A stretch of DNA of 64,000 bases from Sycobia sp. Sy_11 (GCA_018907035.1 JACCIC010000048.1:3119501-3183500); one strand, 5' to 3'. Shown: positions 34,720 to 47,754, counted from the stretch's first letter. Notes: generated by a model not told the origin, from the sequence alone. Translations and numbers: made by a program.

Positions 34720-37700
34720 AGCTACGTCTCTGAAAAGTCCGTAGTGGAGAACATTCTGTTTAGTTCTGCAAATTACCGCAATTAATTTCTCTATTAGTCG
34801 CTGCGATCGATTTGGACTTCCGTCAGAGGTATAGAGCACTCTTAAAAAGAAATTACAAGTTACATCAAGAAAAAATACTACCTCTGTTTTTTCTGATAAG
34901 GAAATAGAAACTGATCGTGGGCATGCCGATACTAATAGTGATATGGCTTTTGCAGAATCACAAGATAAGGTATAAATAATTTTTTTAATAAATAAATATA
35001 AAAATAAACTAAAATGATAAATAGAGATCTTAAAATTATTATTTGGAATGTTCGAAGTCTTAGAAATCATAAAGAAGACCTTTCAAAGATCCTTGTCGCT
35101 GTTGATATTTGTAAATGTGTTGAAACAAGGCTTAAATCAGATGATAAAGGACTGACAGAAAACTTTTAAATAGCCGGATTTAAAATAATAAGAAAAATCG
35201 ACAATCAAGAAAGGGGGCGGTATAGTTTTCATGATTAAACACAATCTTGATTTCACGATCAAAGAATACAATGAAGCAATAAATCAAAAAATTAAAATAC
35301 TAGGAATTTCGTTAAATATTGCGCCTCGAACAGACATCATAGCTTACAGCTTAAAGAAAACGATTGGAAAAATATTTTTCATACCACTAAGCAAAGAAAA
35401 TATTGCATTTACGTAGGCGACTTTAACTCGCATCACAGACGTTGTAATTCGGAAGTAGAAGACCTGAATGGAAAAAGGCTAATAAAATCAGTAGATGAAA
35501 CTAATTTATATTTATTTATAATAACGATTAATATTACTATTACATATATAAACAATTCGTATACAAAACAAACATATAAAAGTACCTCAACTTGAACAAA
35601 TTGGGATTCAATAATTAGCCAATTAAACAATGAATATTCGAAATTTCTCAGCTCCAATTTTCGTGATTTCACAGCAAGTAAAAATATGACATTTTTGTAA
35701 ATACTATTACTACGGCCATTCTTTCTATTACTCCAAGAAAGAAAAATAAAGGTAATCGATATAAATTAAAAAATCCAATGTCATGGTGGGATCTGGAATG
35801 CGATAAGTATTTTCGTTTATGTAAAACTGCCTTCAAAAAGTGGGAATATTCCAACAAATTAAAACTTTTTATTGATTACAAAAAACATGCAGCATTATTT
35901 AATAAAAATTAAACAAAAAAAGAAAGAAAATTTTAAATCATTCACGGAGACACTCAATTTTTCAACAAACGATTCTTATGTATGGAAAAAGCTATAAGTC
36001 CTTTAAAACAAGTCGCTCAATACAAATCCGGGAACAAACGAAAAATATCTTCAGTTTAATGATATCAAATTGAAAAGAGCCCTGAATAAAATTAGCCTAC
36101 CGTGGGTACCTACATATTCATTATTTGTACCACACTGTCAACGAAATGAATTCCTTAATTAAAAATTTCAATACGTAGAAATTAATGTAGCAATACAATC
36201 CAGAAACATGAAGTCAGCCCCGGGGCTAGATACGATAATACTACGAGACAATAATCAGATTACCACACAAATACACACTTATTTTTCTTGGTATCTTGAA
36301 CGATATATATGCTGCAAATGACTACCCATTAGACTGGCAGAAAACGTACTTGCACTTCATCAAAAAAGAAAAAAAAAAACCAGACGGGGATAGCTATAAA
36401 CCAATAAGTCTTACATCGTGTAGCTGTAAAATATTTTAATTAATGATTAAAAATCGGCTTCAATAGTGGGCGGAAACACATCATCTAATACCATCGGAAC
36501 AGGCTGAATTTCGAAAAGGACAATCATGTGTGGACAATCTCACAAACCTCACATTACACATTGAACAAGGACTCACAATAAACTAGCATGTATTCGGAAT
36601 ATTCCTCGATGTTACCAGTGCGTTTGATAATGTGAACTGCGAAATATTATTATCTAAATTAACTAAAATATAATGAAAATTTTCCAAAAAGTTCTATAAT
36701 TTCAAAATAGACAAGGGTATGGGCCAAATGAAACTCAAATAACGATTGATAAAGTTAAAATTAAATCTTCTAAAATAGTACGTCATCTGGGTATAATTTT
36801 TGATTACAAATTATCATTTTCACAGCAAATCGATGACATTAAAAACAAATGTAACAAAGCACTTAATTTAATCAAATTTATCAAAGGAACTTGATGGGGT
36901 GCCGATCCTGAAACATTAGTTACGATGTATAAAACTTATATACGTTGAAGAATTGACTATGCTATTTTTACTTATTTTCCCATAAAAAACAGATATCGAA
37001 AAATTTGAAAAGATTCAGTATGCTGCAATTAGGTATGTAATAGGCTATCGAATCAGCACTCCCACTAATATCCTTATTGCTGAGTCAAAACTAATATATA
37101 TTCAAGACAGAGTTAAATATCTATGTCTTTTTATACCAATTTAGCCAAGATAATGTCAAACAAAAATCTACCTATAAACAAAACAATTTACTATATATAC
37201 AATCGTAGAAAGAAAAAGCAACACCTAAAAAAGAAATACTTATACAAAAGTATCGTAAAAATAATGTCGTTAGCTGAAGAAATGGATATTCAGAATCAAT
37301 AACATTTATATGAGACTTATTTTAAATATCTTATATCTCATATAGAAGTAGATACTAAAGGTAGAAGCATGCTTAAAAGAATTACCAATCCTACTGCTTT
37401 TATATCCAAGTTAATTTCTAGAGAAAATGCGGTTGTAATTTTTACAGATAGTAGCAAAATACTTGGAAATTTTTCAGAGGGTACTAGTTGCCTATGTCAA
37501 AGTGCAAAAAAAATTATTAAAAGAAGTTGAAATTTGGCGGCCTCTATATTTACAGCAGAAACTATTGCTTTAAATGATGCGATAAATTTTGCTTTACAAA
37601 ATGATACTCAAAGAAATGCTTTTATATTTACCGACGCCCTTAGTGTCTTAAACAAATTGAAATCAATAAAACTAAACATTAAAACCATCTCTCTTATTTA

Positions 37701-38456
37701 CAATATTAAACGACAAGTTATTAATTATAACACATTAAATAAAAATAATAGTAAAATAAAATTATTTTGGATACCATCGCACTGTGGAATTCAGGGTAAC
37801 GACGAGGCCGATTCTTTAGCCAAAGAAGCTACAAATCTCTTATCTTAAAATGCTGTGAAAATTCCCTTCTCTGATTTTAAAGAAAAGTTTTATCAAAATT
37901 CTTTGAAGAGTAATTGTAAAAGGATACTAGGATTGGTACGATTTAAGATAAAGAATACTTTGATAATTATTTTTCAATATAATACTTCAAGACCCTGGTT
38001 TCATAAATACAAAATCGACAGAAAACAATTGGTCACAATAAATTGATGTTGAGTAAATTATTACAATCTTTTCAATAAATTACAATCTTTCTTATTCCTT
38101 GGCTCGTGTAAATATAGTATATAGTGCAGAATAATTTTGTGGTTATGAAAAACAGGATTTTAAATATATTCTTTGACAATTGCCCACTTTATAATAAGGA
38201 GAAAAACACTTGTTCAGAGCCTTGAGATGCATAAAATGTATCTTCCCCATTCAAGTAAATTTCTAATACAAAAACCTAGTGAATCGTTATGTGGTATTAT
38301 TTGTCAATTTTTTAACACGTACAATATAAATATTTAAGAAATTACTTTCTTAAGCTTCAAAATCCTATGTATTATTAAATCTATGTAAAGGAAATTTGTA
38401 AACTCTATGTATAGCTAAATTACTCTATCAAGGGTAGAGAAAGCTTAATAAAAAAA
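34720..38456 (+). pseudogene. I-type non-LTR retrotransposon with RNase H (ORF2, decayed)
   Basis: A possible ORF1 end precedes 34990. The AP endonuclease starts at about 35013 (LKIIIWNVRSLRNHKEDLSK, then VGDFNSHHRRCNSEVEDLNG near 35420). RT follows with LDWQKTYLHFIKKE, YKPISLTSCSCKI and VFGIFLDVTSAFDNVN. A deletion then removes the YADD region (around 36660-36720). The thumb region is RHLGIIFDYKLSFSQQIDDI and WGADPETLVTMYKTYIR. RNase H lies at about 37435-37845. The decayed C-terminus includes SRPWFHKYKIDRKQLVTIN. There are many stops and frame changes. The order EN-RT-RNase H is that of the I group. The 3' UTR ends near 38456 at a short A-run. Confidence 0.82.
37435..37845 (+). pseudogene. 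RNase H domain of the I-type element
   Basis: Catalytic positions are visible: Asp in VIFTDSSK, Glu in TAETIALNDA, Asp in FIFTDALSVL, and Asp in PSHCGIQGNDEADSLAKEA. One stop (TGA after IIKRS) splits the first motif from the rest. The domain degrades the RNA strand during target-primed synthesis. Confidence 0.8.
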
Positions 38457-38490
38457 GCACATTTCAATTTGTATTTAAAATCGATTATAC

Positions 38491-38540
<50 letters not shown>

Positions 38541-40180
38541 TTCTTTATATTTCAGAAATTATCCTCGATAATATATTTTCATAATACTTATAACGTTTTA
38601 GAAAAAGATATAATAATGTAAGGGTGGTTTCCTTGGCAGTTTTAGAGTAATAAATTATTGTTATTGATTAAAAAGGAATGTAATCGCCATTTAAAGATAA
38701 ACAAAATGATACAATCAATTCAAATTTGAATTAATTAGACGTGTATGCAGAAAATAGTTATAGAAATTCTACCGAGACTTACAACAAACACGAAACTTGT
38801 AGAATTATTAAACATAATATATAGATTTTTAATTTAGTTTAAATTTTATGATAATTATTACTTTATTAACTAAAATTAATTCATTCATTTTTTTATAACT
38901 TTATAATTTGGGAATTTTAATCGACTTGAAGGCAAAGAATTAAAAGAAACTTCGGTTGTAAGCGTTTACTGACCATTTATTCATCGTCGAATCTCTCTGA
39001 GTGTAGTTTGAAATTACTCGAGAAGTTCCTTCAAAAATTAGTATAAAACATGATTAGGTCCAAAAGTTACATAGCTTCATAAGCCGTTCATGTATTTTTG
39101 TTGTTAAATTCAAGTTGGACAGTTAAAAACAGTTTAAAAAGTGCAAAGTGAAAAAGAGAAATTGTTATAAAGTATAAAATACGAGTAGTTTATTGTGAAG
39201 CTAATTTATTGTGAAGTACTCCGAAAATAAGGATATAGCTAAATAGTAAAAGATAATAAAAATGGCATTTTTTATCTTATCCCATCAAAACGTACGTCTA
39301 CGATGCGTTATATGTTGAGGATTTTCCTCAATGTATCTAAATCAAAGTAAAATAGAGGATATTGTTGTGAAAAGGTGTATATAAAAAAATATCTTTAATA
39401 AATTTGGCGACCTTTAATAGAACACCTACCTTTAATAAAAAAACATGGTAAAAATTTATTTTCATCTGTAAAAATTATCGAACTTCGGAAGGGTTCAATA
39501 TATCAGGAACAAATCAGTGCAGTCCTTCAAACCTTTTTTAATTAAAGTCTAAGATCTGAGATTTATAAATCTATGTTCATAATAAGTTAATAATTAATAA
39601 GTTAATGTTAATCTATGTTAATAATATATAAAAATCTATGTTTAATAAATCTATTTTATGTTTAATAATAATTCAACTTCACACGTGCATAATCGAATTT
39701 GAAGATAAAACGTTTTCTAGATCAGTGTGAATTTGAAAAATGTATAAAAATGTTTGAGTGTCCAAAGCTGATTTTGAACTTGAAAATCACTTAATTCTTG
39801 CGTGTCTCAAATGTAAGAATAAGACACAGCTCATAAACTTCAGAACTTATAGGCACGAATTTTAATAATTTATTAAGTACGACGATGGTGCATTTGTCGG
39901 TGTTACGACTTTCTGAAGCTTAACAACTTTTATAAAAGGAAAATAAATCATTTGCTGAACGTACATGTATACATCAAAAGTAGTTTCATTTCCTCGCTTA
40001 GTAACACAAAATGGATTATTTTCTATACCAACATATACCAATATTTTCTAATAAATCTATGTCGAGGGATGTATAACAAAAATAAGAGAAGGCAACGATA
40101 TACGTACCTCAGCGCGTTACGACTAAACAATCGAAGTGGAATGTAAAAAACGTCACGACATAATAATATATTATTCGAAC
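38457..40180. other. AT-rich stretch without recognisable genes
   Basis: (TA)n at 38494-38538; otherwise no assignable ORF. Confidence 0.5.
38494..38538. repeat. (TA)n microsatellite
   Basis: Pure TA run. Confidence 0.95.
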
Positions 40181-40640
40181 GCCCGAGGTGTTTCGCCGGA
40201 CGCTTGACCCCTTCCTCTCTCTCTCCCTCTCTATTCGGGTACGGCGTGGAGTCAGCGCATCCCGAGGAATTTTCTTATTTTCTCAATTTCAGAAATTCCT
40301 GGCGGATCAGGGGCGAGGGAGGTGGGAAGTTGAAGAGGTAGGGCGGTATAAACGAGCGTAAAGCAAATAGAATTCAGGGAGTGACGAAGCTCTTAGGAGC
40401 GCGGCCGCACTGCATAGGCACAGGCTGCTATGTTGGGTGGTAGGGGCGAGACAGGGAGAGGAGCGGAGCTGTCCTCCGACCCTCGCACGTATACTCCGCG
40501 GCTCTGCGAGAAGCGCGCGGGCACTAATCTTGAGGAAGTATATAAAGCGAAGAAAGTGTCTGTAGATATAACATTCTAGTATCAAATTGAAGAGGCCGCA
40601 AGGTAGGCATATTATGTGCAGCATTCGTATAGGGAGTTTA
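40180..40640 (+). promoter_or_regulatory. GC-rich promoter-like patch with TATA box
   Basis: The most GC- and CpG-rich non-transposon sequence in the window (for example GCGCGGCCGC near 40400, GAAGCGCGCGGGC near 40510). A consensus TATATAAAG follows at about 40539-40547, then a lower-GC segment where a transcript could begin (about 40570-40580). No recognisable coding exon follows, so the gene, strand and start are speculative. Confidence 0.35.
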
Positions 40641-42280
40641 TTCATTATGTGGATAGTACTTGCTGCTTGAAAGTTGTTATAATATATATGTTGTGTTATA
40701 TTAGCTTACTAATTTGACAGATTAATTTACCTTATTTTAGAGACATATTCGAAGGAAAAGAATTCCAGATTTAATGGAGATGCTTTTCGCTAAATGGCTT
40801 AGCTTCAGATATATTCACACAGAATTCAGCATTAGTTAAATCATTGGTTGTTATAAAATAACCGTTTCAATCCGAATTTATCCGTAGATTCCTTAGAAAT
40901 TCGTTATTATCTCATTCGTAATCGTATTATTTATTGTTTCCTTCTATTCATTAATTCATTCTTGTTGTGGGTATATTTTCTGCAATTGAATATAAATTTC
41001 CGTAAAAATATTTCGTAGGTAATGGAAAATAATAGTTAAATAATAATATTAACTTTGATAATGTACACACTGATAATAATATTCATTTATTGTGTTAGAA
41101 TGTTAAATCAAAGACTCTATAGGCACAATTAAACAGACATATATGCCTTTATAAAGAGAAACATTTCGAAGCAATAGCAATAATTTTTTCAATGACTATT
41201 TATTTCTCCAATGGTCAAAGAATAATGACTAATAAATAAGAAATAAACGAAGCACGAAGACATAAATTAGCGAACAATATAAATATTTAAATAATTTTTT
41301 GTTCGCATAAGACTTATGATCATAATTTCGCTAAAATAAATAAAATATCTGCCCATTGTATTCGTCATTCGAATGAATTATACTCGAGTCTGATTACAGG
41401 ATTTTTACAAAAAGTTTATATAAACATTTCAAAGTACAAGTAATAAACGATGATATAAATTTCTTTTACATTAAAGATTAGAGTTTACCTTTGGATCTGA
41501 TATATAAACACTGCTTCTTGTTAAATATATGACTTTAGTATCTTTACTTTCAAATAACAATTTGAAAGAAAAGTAAAAATCTAACTGTTGGCTATAAAAG
41601 AAGCAATATTATTAAAGAACATAACTGTTGGCTTGTGAGCGTTTATTCCACCTCCATTAACAAAAAACAGCATCCATTCGCTCAGAAATGTGTAGTGTAA
41701 TCTAATTCTGCAGCGAGTGGAATATAAAAGTCCCTCATTGAGAAGAGACGGGCAGGAGAAGAAGAAGAAAAATATATCTTTTTTTCCTCGTTACTGCGGA
41801 ACAAGCAGAAAACGCAGAAAGTATGCCTGCCAACTGTCGCTAACAATTATTGCCCTTAGCAAAAGCCTCTCGCTAATAAATCACGAAATAATGTTAATTA
41901 ATTCGAAGGAAAAAAGAAAGATAATATATCATTTTGGAATTCAAAGGAAGCTAATGTATTAAAGCAGAAGCGTAAGAAGGTAATAAAAAATATTTTTTTA
42001 ATTTTATTATTAAAGATAAAGTTAAAGGTGTATATAATTATTTATATATTCCTAACCATAATATATGGCATATAAATTTAAATGACTCATATTAATTTAT
42101 GATAATTAGAATCTATACATAGCTATCATATAATTTAATACAATAGAACAGTGCACTATCTAAATTTAAAAGTTTGCTAACTTTGATTGAGTAGAAACTA
42201 TATATTAAAAAATTCATTTTTTTTTAATTATTCTTCTTTCATATTCTTGAGGATCTTTCTCTCTCCCTCCCTCCGTCCCT
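40641..42280. other. AT-rich stretch without recognisable genes
   Basis: An 81-residue Lys/Ser-rich plus ORF at 41717-41962 cannot be assigned. Confidence 0.45.
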
Positions 42281-42281
42281 C

Positions 42282-42282
42282 T

Positions 42283-42354
<72 letters not shown>
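42282..42354. repeat. (CT)n microsatellite
   Basis: Pure CT run. Confidence 0.95.
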
Positions 42355-42358
<4 letters not shown>

Positions 42359-43019
42359 ACGCGTGTATGTGTACTTATTATTACTTTATATATTAATATA
42401 CATAGTTTCACGGTTGTTGGTAAAGAACCCTATTTTGCTATCATTTCTTTTGTTCAAACTAAAAAAAACAGTCTCTTGTCACAATTCTGTAGTTAGTATG
42501 TATAAAAACAAAAATATAATTGAGAGAGAGAGAGAGAGAGACAGATTTTCTCACGTAAGAGAAAATAAAATTTGCAAAAATCAAAAGATATCCATAAGGT
42601 GTGAGAGTAATGTCAAATTAACCTGAAGAACAAAAAGGGTAATACCGACTAACGTCACACCTCCTTTAGGATACGAATCCCAAAGTTGAATATGAACATT
42701 CTTTTCTTTTTGTTTTTGGTGACGTGGAGAGGGGAAATCTTCTAAATACACCTCTCTAAGAGAGGTAGTGTCAGATTCGTGGAGCCTTTCTCGCATGCCT
42801 ACCGACTAAAACCCCTCCCCGCAGGGATTCCTACCCGGAGGTATCATTCCTTTTACCTGTTGGGATAAAAAAAATTATTAAACGGAACGGTGTAGGGGAT
42901 GGGGGAGCAGGAGTGGGATGTGGATAGGGGGAGGAATTGGTGACTTTAGGGGCTCTGCCTTAATAGGGGCAGAGGCTTACCTACATTGGTTACGTACTTA
43001 TGGGGTTACGGATCGTTGA

Positions 43020-44355
43020 TCAGGTGACAGGCCTCCTGTAGCGATCCGTCGATTTAGGAAGGATATTACTCAGGGATTGGATTCCTGAATTCGGGTGCTG
43101 TTTAATTGATTCTCTCAGATTTTTGGCGAATTTGTTCGCGTAATCGTTTAGAGCTAGAAGGTTAATTTGCTTAAGTGCTTGAGTGTTCCTTAAGTACCAA
43201 GGGGTGTTAAGGTAAGAGCGGAGCAGCCTCATGTAGGTGCCTTGGAGTCGCTGAAGTCTATTTGGGGGGATGGACCCCTAGATGGGGATGGCATATGTGG
43301 CAATGCTCCTGATGGTGGCGAAGAAGGCTCTGGCCTTTGTTCTGAGAGACAGGGTTTTGCTATGGAAGAAAGGTTTGAGCTTTAAGAAGGCTTCTAGCAT
43401 TTTGCTCCTGGTGAGGCGGAGGTGTTTGTTCCAGGATAGGTTCCTGTCGAACGTCACTCCGAGGTATTTGACCGATTGGCTCCACGAGATGGAGGAACCT
43501 TTGATCATTATTTTTGGAGGGGTGCGATTTTTACGGGAGATAAAGATTGCACTAGACTTACTCTCGTTGATGGAGAGTCTCCACCGTGAGTACCAGTTGA
43601 TGAGGTGTGGGAGAAATCTGTTTAGCCTTGAGGTGCTGTGGCAAATTATTTTAGTGGCGTCTATGAGGGCAATATCGTGTACGTAGAGTGCCGTGGTAAT
43701 TGTAACTTGTATGGGAAGATCATGGCAGAAAAAAGTAAAAAGTAGGGGGAGAGCTTAGACCCTTGAGGGACGTCGGCTGTGTGGCCTTTGGAGCGAAAAG
43801 GGAGTTGCCTACCCTAACTCGAATAAATCAGTCTGATAGGAATTACTTTATTATGCCGATCAAATAGTGGGGGATGTCATTGGCAATGAGCTTGATCGAT
43901 AATATGGATTTGCATCGAAAGGTTGACGTCTCTAGGTTGAATTTGAGATGTAATCAGATAACCCGGGGGTCGCTTAAGGGTGTGATATTTTTAGTCAGAA
44001 AAATATGGAGACTGTCTGGTGCGTGTTGTAGAGAGCCTGAAAACTGGGTAGGGGAGGGAGGAGCTTCCACTGTAAAATCATGCCGAATTGTTTTTCTGAG
44101 GAGGGCGCGGCCGTTGCTGTTTCTGGAGCCGCAGCCCCAAGAGGGGTGCTTAGCATTTAGATCCCCGGCGATGATTGTGGGGGTGCTGTTGCTGAGAAGC
44201 AAGGCACCTTTGTGGGATGGGTTGAGGTGGGTCTCTGTGATGCAGGCGATCCCGATGTTTTCCTCCTCCAAGAGTTGGAGGAGTTCTAGAGATCTATTTC
44301 TGCAGAGGATGCCGTTGGCGTTCCAGTTGAGGATCTTTATCTCGGAATTAGCCAT
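43020..44355 (-). pseudogene. Jockey ORF2: endonuclease start, RT and thumb, internally deleted
   Basis: MANSEIKILNWNANGILCRN opens the AP endonuclease. ACITETHLNPSHKGALLLSN jumps straight to PTIIAGDLNAKHPSWGCGSR, so part of the endonuclease is deleted, and the early RT is missing after ITPLSDPRVI. RT resumes with ADVPQGSKLSP, a frameshift, and ALYVHDIALIDATK, in which the YADD motif reads YVHD (first catalytic Asp lost). The thumb has SVKYLGVTFDRNLSWNKHLR, and the C-terminus is RLLRSYLNTPWYLRNTQALK. No activity is possible. Confidence 0.85.
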
Positions 44356-44482
44356 TATTAGGTTTGCAGAGAGCGGCGGTAATGTTCGTGACGAACTGCA
44401 TTATGATGTTTTGCAGTTCGGACGCAATGGGAGGCGAGTTGATTTGCAACGGTGCCGCTGATGCTGCACTGTTGCTCACTAT

Positions 44483-45666
44483 GCTCGCATATGTGGTGCG
44501 GGTGGGGTTTGCCCGATTTTTATGAGGATTGGGGGTGATGCTCTTTTTCTGTATGAGCTGCGATGGGGGGGTGTTACGCTTTTGGGGGCATTTACCGGCT
44601 TCACTAGTTTTTGGGGGAGCTTGTCCTTCTTTGGGGCTTTGGGTCAGCCCCTGTCAGTTGCCCTGTGCTCTCCTTTGCAGTTAGCGCAAGTGGGGCGCGC
44701 GTCTTTATTTTCTTTTAGAAGACATGACGGAGTGGCGTGATTTTTGCTGCAAAAAGCGCAGGCCCATGCAGTGTGGCAGTAGTTTGCCGTGTGATTATAT
44801 TTGAGGCAACGCCGGCACTGAGGCGTGCCTTTCGACTTCCTCTTTGCCTCCACTTTTATGTTGAGGCCACCGATGGTGCTTAAGTCGAAGATTGACTTAG
44901 CGGCGGGTGAGGAGGGGTCTAGGTGAACGACCACTAGCGGCCAGATTTTTTCGCCGCTACGCATTCGGTGAATTCGTCGTGGGATGTAACCTTTCGAATT
45001 TAGTTCCTTCAGGATGTCTTCGTCTTGGATGGCTTCGTTTATACCCCGAATGACTACAACCAAGTCCCGTTCTTCGGGAAGTTGGTTGGTGGTATATTGT
45101 ATTTTAGTATTTTCTAGGCGGGCCGTTAGGTGCCTGAAGTCGTCTACCATTGCCGCGTACACCTTGACCGAGTCAGAGGTGTTGACGGCCCGGCGAACGG
45201 AGATTCCGGCTTTCTCTATGGCGATTTTTAGTGTTGGCCAAATCATTTTGTGGCGGATGATGATGAGGGGTGGGGGTCGAACAGCGATGGTGGATTCTTT
45301 TTCAGTGTCAGAATCCAGATCGGAGAGCGTTTGTGCGGATTTGGCAACGCGAATGCGTTTACGGCCTTGCTTTATGAACTCGGCTTCTTCGGAGATCGGA
45401 ATTGATTCGGAGACGGTTATTTTGGTAGCGGGGGTGCAGAAAATTGCTGCCTCCTGAAAGAAATCCGTGGCGGACGAGGATGATATAGAAGTTCCGGTGG
45501 TGTGGCGTGATGTTGCCACCGATTGAGAGAAGGTTGGGTCTGTTGTGGTGGTGATTATTATATTTTGTAGGCGGTCAATGTGATCCCGGAGGCCGATGAT
45601 AATTTCTATCAGCTTTTGGGGGGGAAGACCATCGAGGTCGGTGGTAAGGCCGGTGTCTATGTCCAT
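44483..45666 (-). pseudogene. Jockey ORF1 (zinc-knuckle nucleic-acid-binding protein), one nonsense codon
   Basis: MDIDTGLTTDLDGLPPQKLI begins a Ser/Thr-rich N-terminus. About residues 145-275 form the region associated with zinc fingers in Jockey ORF1 (KIQYTTNQLPEERDLVVVIR; GYIPRRIHRM; PLVVVHL). Knuckles CRRCLKYNHTANYC, CAFCSKNHATPSC and CANCKGEHRATDRG follow; the last Cys codon is TGA at 44644-44646. Homologous sequence continues in frame (PKAPKKDKLP) to about 44483. It binds element RNA in live copies. Confidence 0.87.
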
Positions 45667-45829
45667 GGAGTCGGACTTACAAATGAGTGGAGGAAGGTTG
45701 CCTCCAGTTTGTGATTGGGGGGGGGGGGTTAAGGGTAGAGGGAAAGGTGGGGGTGTGGGAGATTATGCCTATGAAGAAATATTTAAATATGTAAATATAA
45801 ATATAAATATAGGAATGATTAAATTCTAA

Positions 45830-45836
<7 letters not shown>

Positions 45837-45868
<32 letters not shown>
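45837..45868. repeat. (TA)n microsatellite
   Basis: Pure TA run. About 45920-45950 beyond it is a short AAAATT tandem repeat. Confidence 0.9.
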
Positions 45869-45870
<2 letters not shown>

Positions 45871-46264
45871 TTATAGAAATAGTTAAAAATGAGGTAAGAT
45901 AGATGAGAATTTAAGTTAAAATTAAAATTAAAATTAAAATTAAAAAATTAAAAAATTAATGTTAAAATTTTTGAGGTTAGTTTTAAAAAGTTTTAAGAGT
46001 TTCTTACAAACTTATAATTTATAAATTATATAAATTATAAATTACAAGTTATGTAAGAGATAAATGAGAATTGATGTGTCCATATAATGTCATGATGTCT
46101 CATGCGATGATCATGTGCGGGGGATCCGCTCACGAGGATGTGTCTCTGATGTATGTGACGTGTGATCATTCGTTTGAGCTGGCCTGGTGTTAATACTTTA
46201 AGCGGACTACTTTGAGTTGATGCTCGTGATTCAAGACGCCACCTAGTGGCCTCTGATGAAACTG

Positions 46265-46480
46265 ATTATTCAAACTGTTAATTTAATTTATTGATGAAAG
46301 TAAAATGATTTTCAATAAAAAACATAGCCTATGTCCTTTCCAAAATAATATAAAATCTACATGTCAAATTTCAGAACAATCGGTTCAGTAGTTTTTTCGG
46401 TTACCGTGTACAAACAAAAACACGCTTTGTCTTTATAAATTAGTATGATATGATATGATATGATATGATATGAAGTATTA
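46265..46480 (+). repeat. RTE-type 3' end with (GATAT)n tail
   Basis: ACATAGCCTATGTCCTTTCC, AAATTTCAGAACAATCGGTT, CAGTAGTTTTTTC and a final TTATAAATTAGTATGATATG are the familiar 3' end of RTE-clade retrotransposons and their SINEs in arthropods. The tail is a GATAT pentanucleotide repeat. No coding part is present. Confidence 0.7.
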
Positions 46481-46553
46481 TATTACATGATGTGTAGTAT
46501 GATATGATATGAAGTATGATATGATATGATATATATATATATATATATATCAT

Positions 46554-46597
<44 letters not shown>
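46481..46597. repeat. (GATAT)n and (TA)n microsatellite
   Basis: Degenerate GATAT units grade into a pure TA run that borders the mariner element. Confidence 0.85.
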
Positions 46598-46599
<2 letters not shown>

Positions 46600-47752
46600 G
46601 AGGTGAACTTATTTTCTGATCATTATGTTATTCACCTAGACGGCGATATAAGTAGTACGAAACGTCAGATCTAGTACTTATTTTTTAGTTTTGACATTTA
46701 CCCATAAAATTCAGTTAACAGACACCATCATTTATGTAAAAATTATAATTTTTTGATCAGTAAAAAATGAATCGAGATAAATCGTTTTTTCGACATGTCT
46801 TTTTGCACTATTTTGATTTGAAAAAAATATGTATCAGAAACTCATTGATTGCTTCAAGAATGTTATGGCGAATAAGCTCCATCGCTTACAATATGGAAAT
46901 AGTGGTTTTAGCGGTTTAGAAGTGAATATACTGATGTCAATGTCAAAGAACGATTTGGACAACCGAAAAAGCTTAAAGATAGTAAATGGCAATCATTATT
47001 GGATGAAAACTCAGCGCAAATGCAGAAAGAATTCGCTAATAAGTTAGGAATCAGTGCCAGAGCAGTTGGAAAACGTTTACATGCGATGGGAATTATTCAT
47101 AAAGAAGAAAAATGGATGCCACACGATTTGACCGAAGGTGCCATTATGAATCGATACAAAATCACACAATCTTTGCTTGCCAGGCAACAAAAAGAGTTTT
47201 CTATGGTGTATTGTGACTGGTGTTGAAAAGTAGATCTACTTTGACAATTCTAAGTGCAAAGAGTTATGGGTGAATCCAGACAAACTGTCCACATCGACAC
47301 CAAAACGAAACATCCATGACCAAAAGTATCGCTGTGAGACCAACAGGGTGTGCTGTGCTACGAGCTGCTAAAACCGAATGAAATTATCACTGCCGATGTA
47401 TACGAACACGAACTAAATGATTTGTAACAGAAATTGATCGAACATAGCTCAGCTATCGCGAGCAATATGCGCAAAGTAATGCTCCTGCATGACAAAGCTT
47501 GGCCACATGGTGCGAAAGCCGTCAAAAACAGCCTGTTGGAGCTCGAATGGGAAGTGTTGACGCACCCAGCGTACTCGCCAGATAGAGCGCCTTCTGATTA
47601 CCACTTGTTCAGATCAATGCAGCACGATCTCGTTGATAAGCACTTCCGACATGTTCAAGAAGTACGAGAACTTGTGGATGATTGTATCGCTTCAAAACCG
47701 CCATCGTTCTTTCCCCACGGTATCGCAATAATACAATTTTTAATTTTAATAT
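46598..47752 (+). pseudogene. mariner (mauritiana-like) transposase, near full length, inactive
   Basis: Left end TTAGGAGGTGAACTTATTTT. ATG is at about 46767 (MNRDKSFFRHVFLHYFDLKK). The second HTH and linker are GISARAVGKRLHAMGIIHKE and KWMPHDLTEGA. The GDEKW motif reads TGVEK-stop (first catalytic Asp to Val, Trp codon to TAG, about 47213-47230). VLCYELLKPNEIITADVYEH follows, then MLLHDKAWPHGAKAV (second Asp) and YSPDRAPSDYHLF (third Asp, D34 spacing). It ends at the (TA)n after HGIAIIQF, so the last part and right TIR are missing. Multiple frame changes. Confidence 0.83.
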
Positions 47753-47754
47753 AA

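Larger units (their letters stand above)
42620..45770 (-). mobile_element. Jockey-type LINE, minus strand
   Basis: It runs from a 5' UTR near 45770 through ORF1 and ORF2 to a 3' UTR (43015-42620) with the palindrome ACCTCTCTTAGAGAGGT (about 42748-42764). GC content is well above the flanks. ORF2 has lost internal segments. Confidence 0.8.

Noticed and set aside
43282..45829. Long plus-strand ORFs (134, 195, 147 residues)
   Set aside because: Antisense to the Jockey element, whose minus-strand frames carry recognisable zinc-knuckle and RT motifs.
45900..46060. Possible CRISPR-like or satellite array
   Set aside because: Only short AAAATT and TTATAAATTA low-complexity repeats with no spacers.
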